A stretch of 5,392 nt of DNA. It comes from Patescibacteria group bacterium. GTDB taxonomy: Bacteria; Patescibacteriota; Gracilibacteria; UM-FILTER-43-11. The DNA lies in NCBI GenBank assembly GCA_018814945.1, contig JAHIYT010000174.1, positions 1-5,392 on the forward strand. The letters run 5' to 3'. Positions within the stretch are counted from its first letter, which is position 1. Every line of letters starts with the position of its first letter. Under the pieces are notes generated by a model. That model did no database searches. It worked only from the letters and a program-made list of their open reading frames with translations, and was not told where the DNA came from. The translations under genes were made by a program, and so were the position numbers. Of this stretch, positions 5,192-5,392 are shown in pieces.

Positions 5192-5335
5192 AATGTTCGT
5201 AACTCCATAACGATTTTCATCACATTCTCTGCGGCTATCAGCAGCATTGCCATCATATATCGCATTTAATTCAGCATCTGAAGGTTGATGCACCCGTTCA
5301 CGGTTATCTAAGTTTCTTGCACTAGACGTGGGCAT
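5132..5335 (-). CDS. Small hypothetical protein, 67 aa, convergent to and overlapping gene B
   Basis: The frame starts MPTSSARNLDNRERVH. It has a polar, acidic middle (SDAELNAIYDGNAAD, 19-33), one Cys (38), and a strongly basic end (QRLVNRRKRMRGLL, 54-67). No membrane segment, signal peptide or known family is seen. Residues 49-67 are encoded opposite the last 60 bp of gene B, so the basic tail may be shaped by the gene B sequence on the other strand. Support: a promoter-like extended -10 (5372-5380), an ATG context (AAAATAAATATG) identical to that of the channel-like gene, and otherwise unexplained sequence from 5192 to 5335. Its position relative to gene B matches that of the 55-aa gene relative to gene A, but I could not align the two small proteins. 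It may be a genuine small gene or a fortuitous ORF; the first 48 residues are the stronger part. Confidence 0.5.
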   Translation of the reverse strand: MPTSSARNLDNRERVHQPSDAELNAIYDGNAADSRRECDENRYGVTNILSGSTQRLVNRRKRMRGLL

Positions 5336-5371
5336 ATATTTATTTTATAGTATATTTTGTGTTGATATATT

Positions 5372-5380
5372 ATTATAACA
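5372..5380 (-). promoter_or_regulatory. Candidate extended -10 for the 67-aa ORF
   Basis: The reverse strand reads TGT-TATAAT, a perfect -10 with the extended TGn, 34 nt before the ATG at 5335, giving a leader near 27 nt. The matching -35 would fall at or beyond the window edge and cannot be judged. Confidence 0.45.
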
Positions 5381-5392
5381 TAATTTTTTTAC

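Noticed and set aside
1..5392. TGA recoded as glycine (as in some CPR lineages)
   Set aside because: No long frame contains an in-frame TGA, glycines use GGN throughout, and all complete genes close with TAA or TAG.
1..5392. CRISPR array, insertion sequence, transposase or integrase, or attachment site at the tRNA
   Set aside because: No regularly spaced repeats, no recombinase motifs, and no second copy of the tRNA 3' end were seen in the window.

Overview
The window looks like part of a small, AT-rich bacterial genome, most consistent with a Patescibacteria/CPR-type organism. The grounds are indirect: AT-rich spacers, short intergenic gaps, no Shine-Dalgarno motif at any clear start, very short predicted leaders, and several genes with no recognisable family. 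Nothing here fixes the lineage. All six complete protein genes end in TAA or TAG and the long frames contain no in-frame TGA, so the standard code works and TGA recoding is not needed.

Left part (1-1692), all on the minus strand: tRNA-His, then rmlB (dTDP-glucose 4,6-dehydratase), then the N-terminal 177 residues of glmS (glucosamine-6-phosphate synthase), which runs off the left edge. The two enzymes make activated-sugar precursors for cell-envelope polysaccharide or glycoprotein. The rmlB-glmS gap holds a 7-bp tandem repeat that fills the spacer of a candidate glmS promoter.

Right part (1693-5392), the accessory-looking region: a 341-aa helical protein of unknown family on the plus strand (gene A, 1937-2962); a 55-aa acidic protein convergent to it (2999-3166, minus) with its own promoter and terminator; a five-helix mechanosensitive-channel-like membrane protein (3333-4034, plus) ending at a strong terminator; a second 348-aa helical protein (gene B, 4145-5191, plus) that appears distantly paralogous to gene A; and a 67-aa ORF convergent to gene B, overlapping its 3' end by 60 bp (5132-5335, minus).

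The arrangement 'large helical protein plus small convergent gene' therefore occurs twice, with a minimal membrane channel-like protein between the copies. Each gene seems to have its own promoter, so this is a cluster of short transcription units and not one operon. A working relationship among the five genes is inference from layout only; no function can be assigned to genes A, B or the two small genes from sequence alone.
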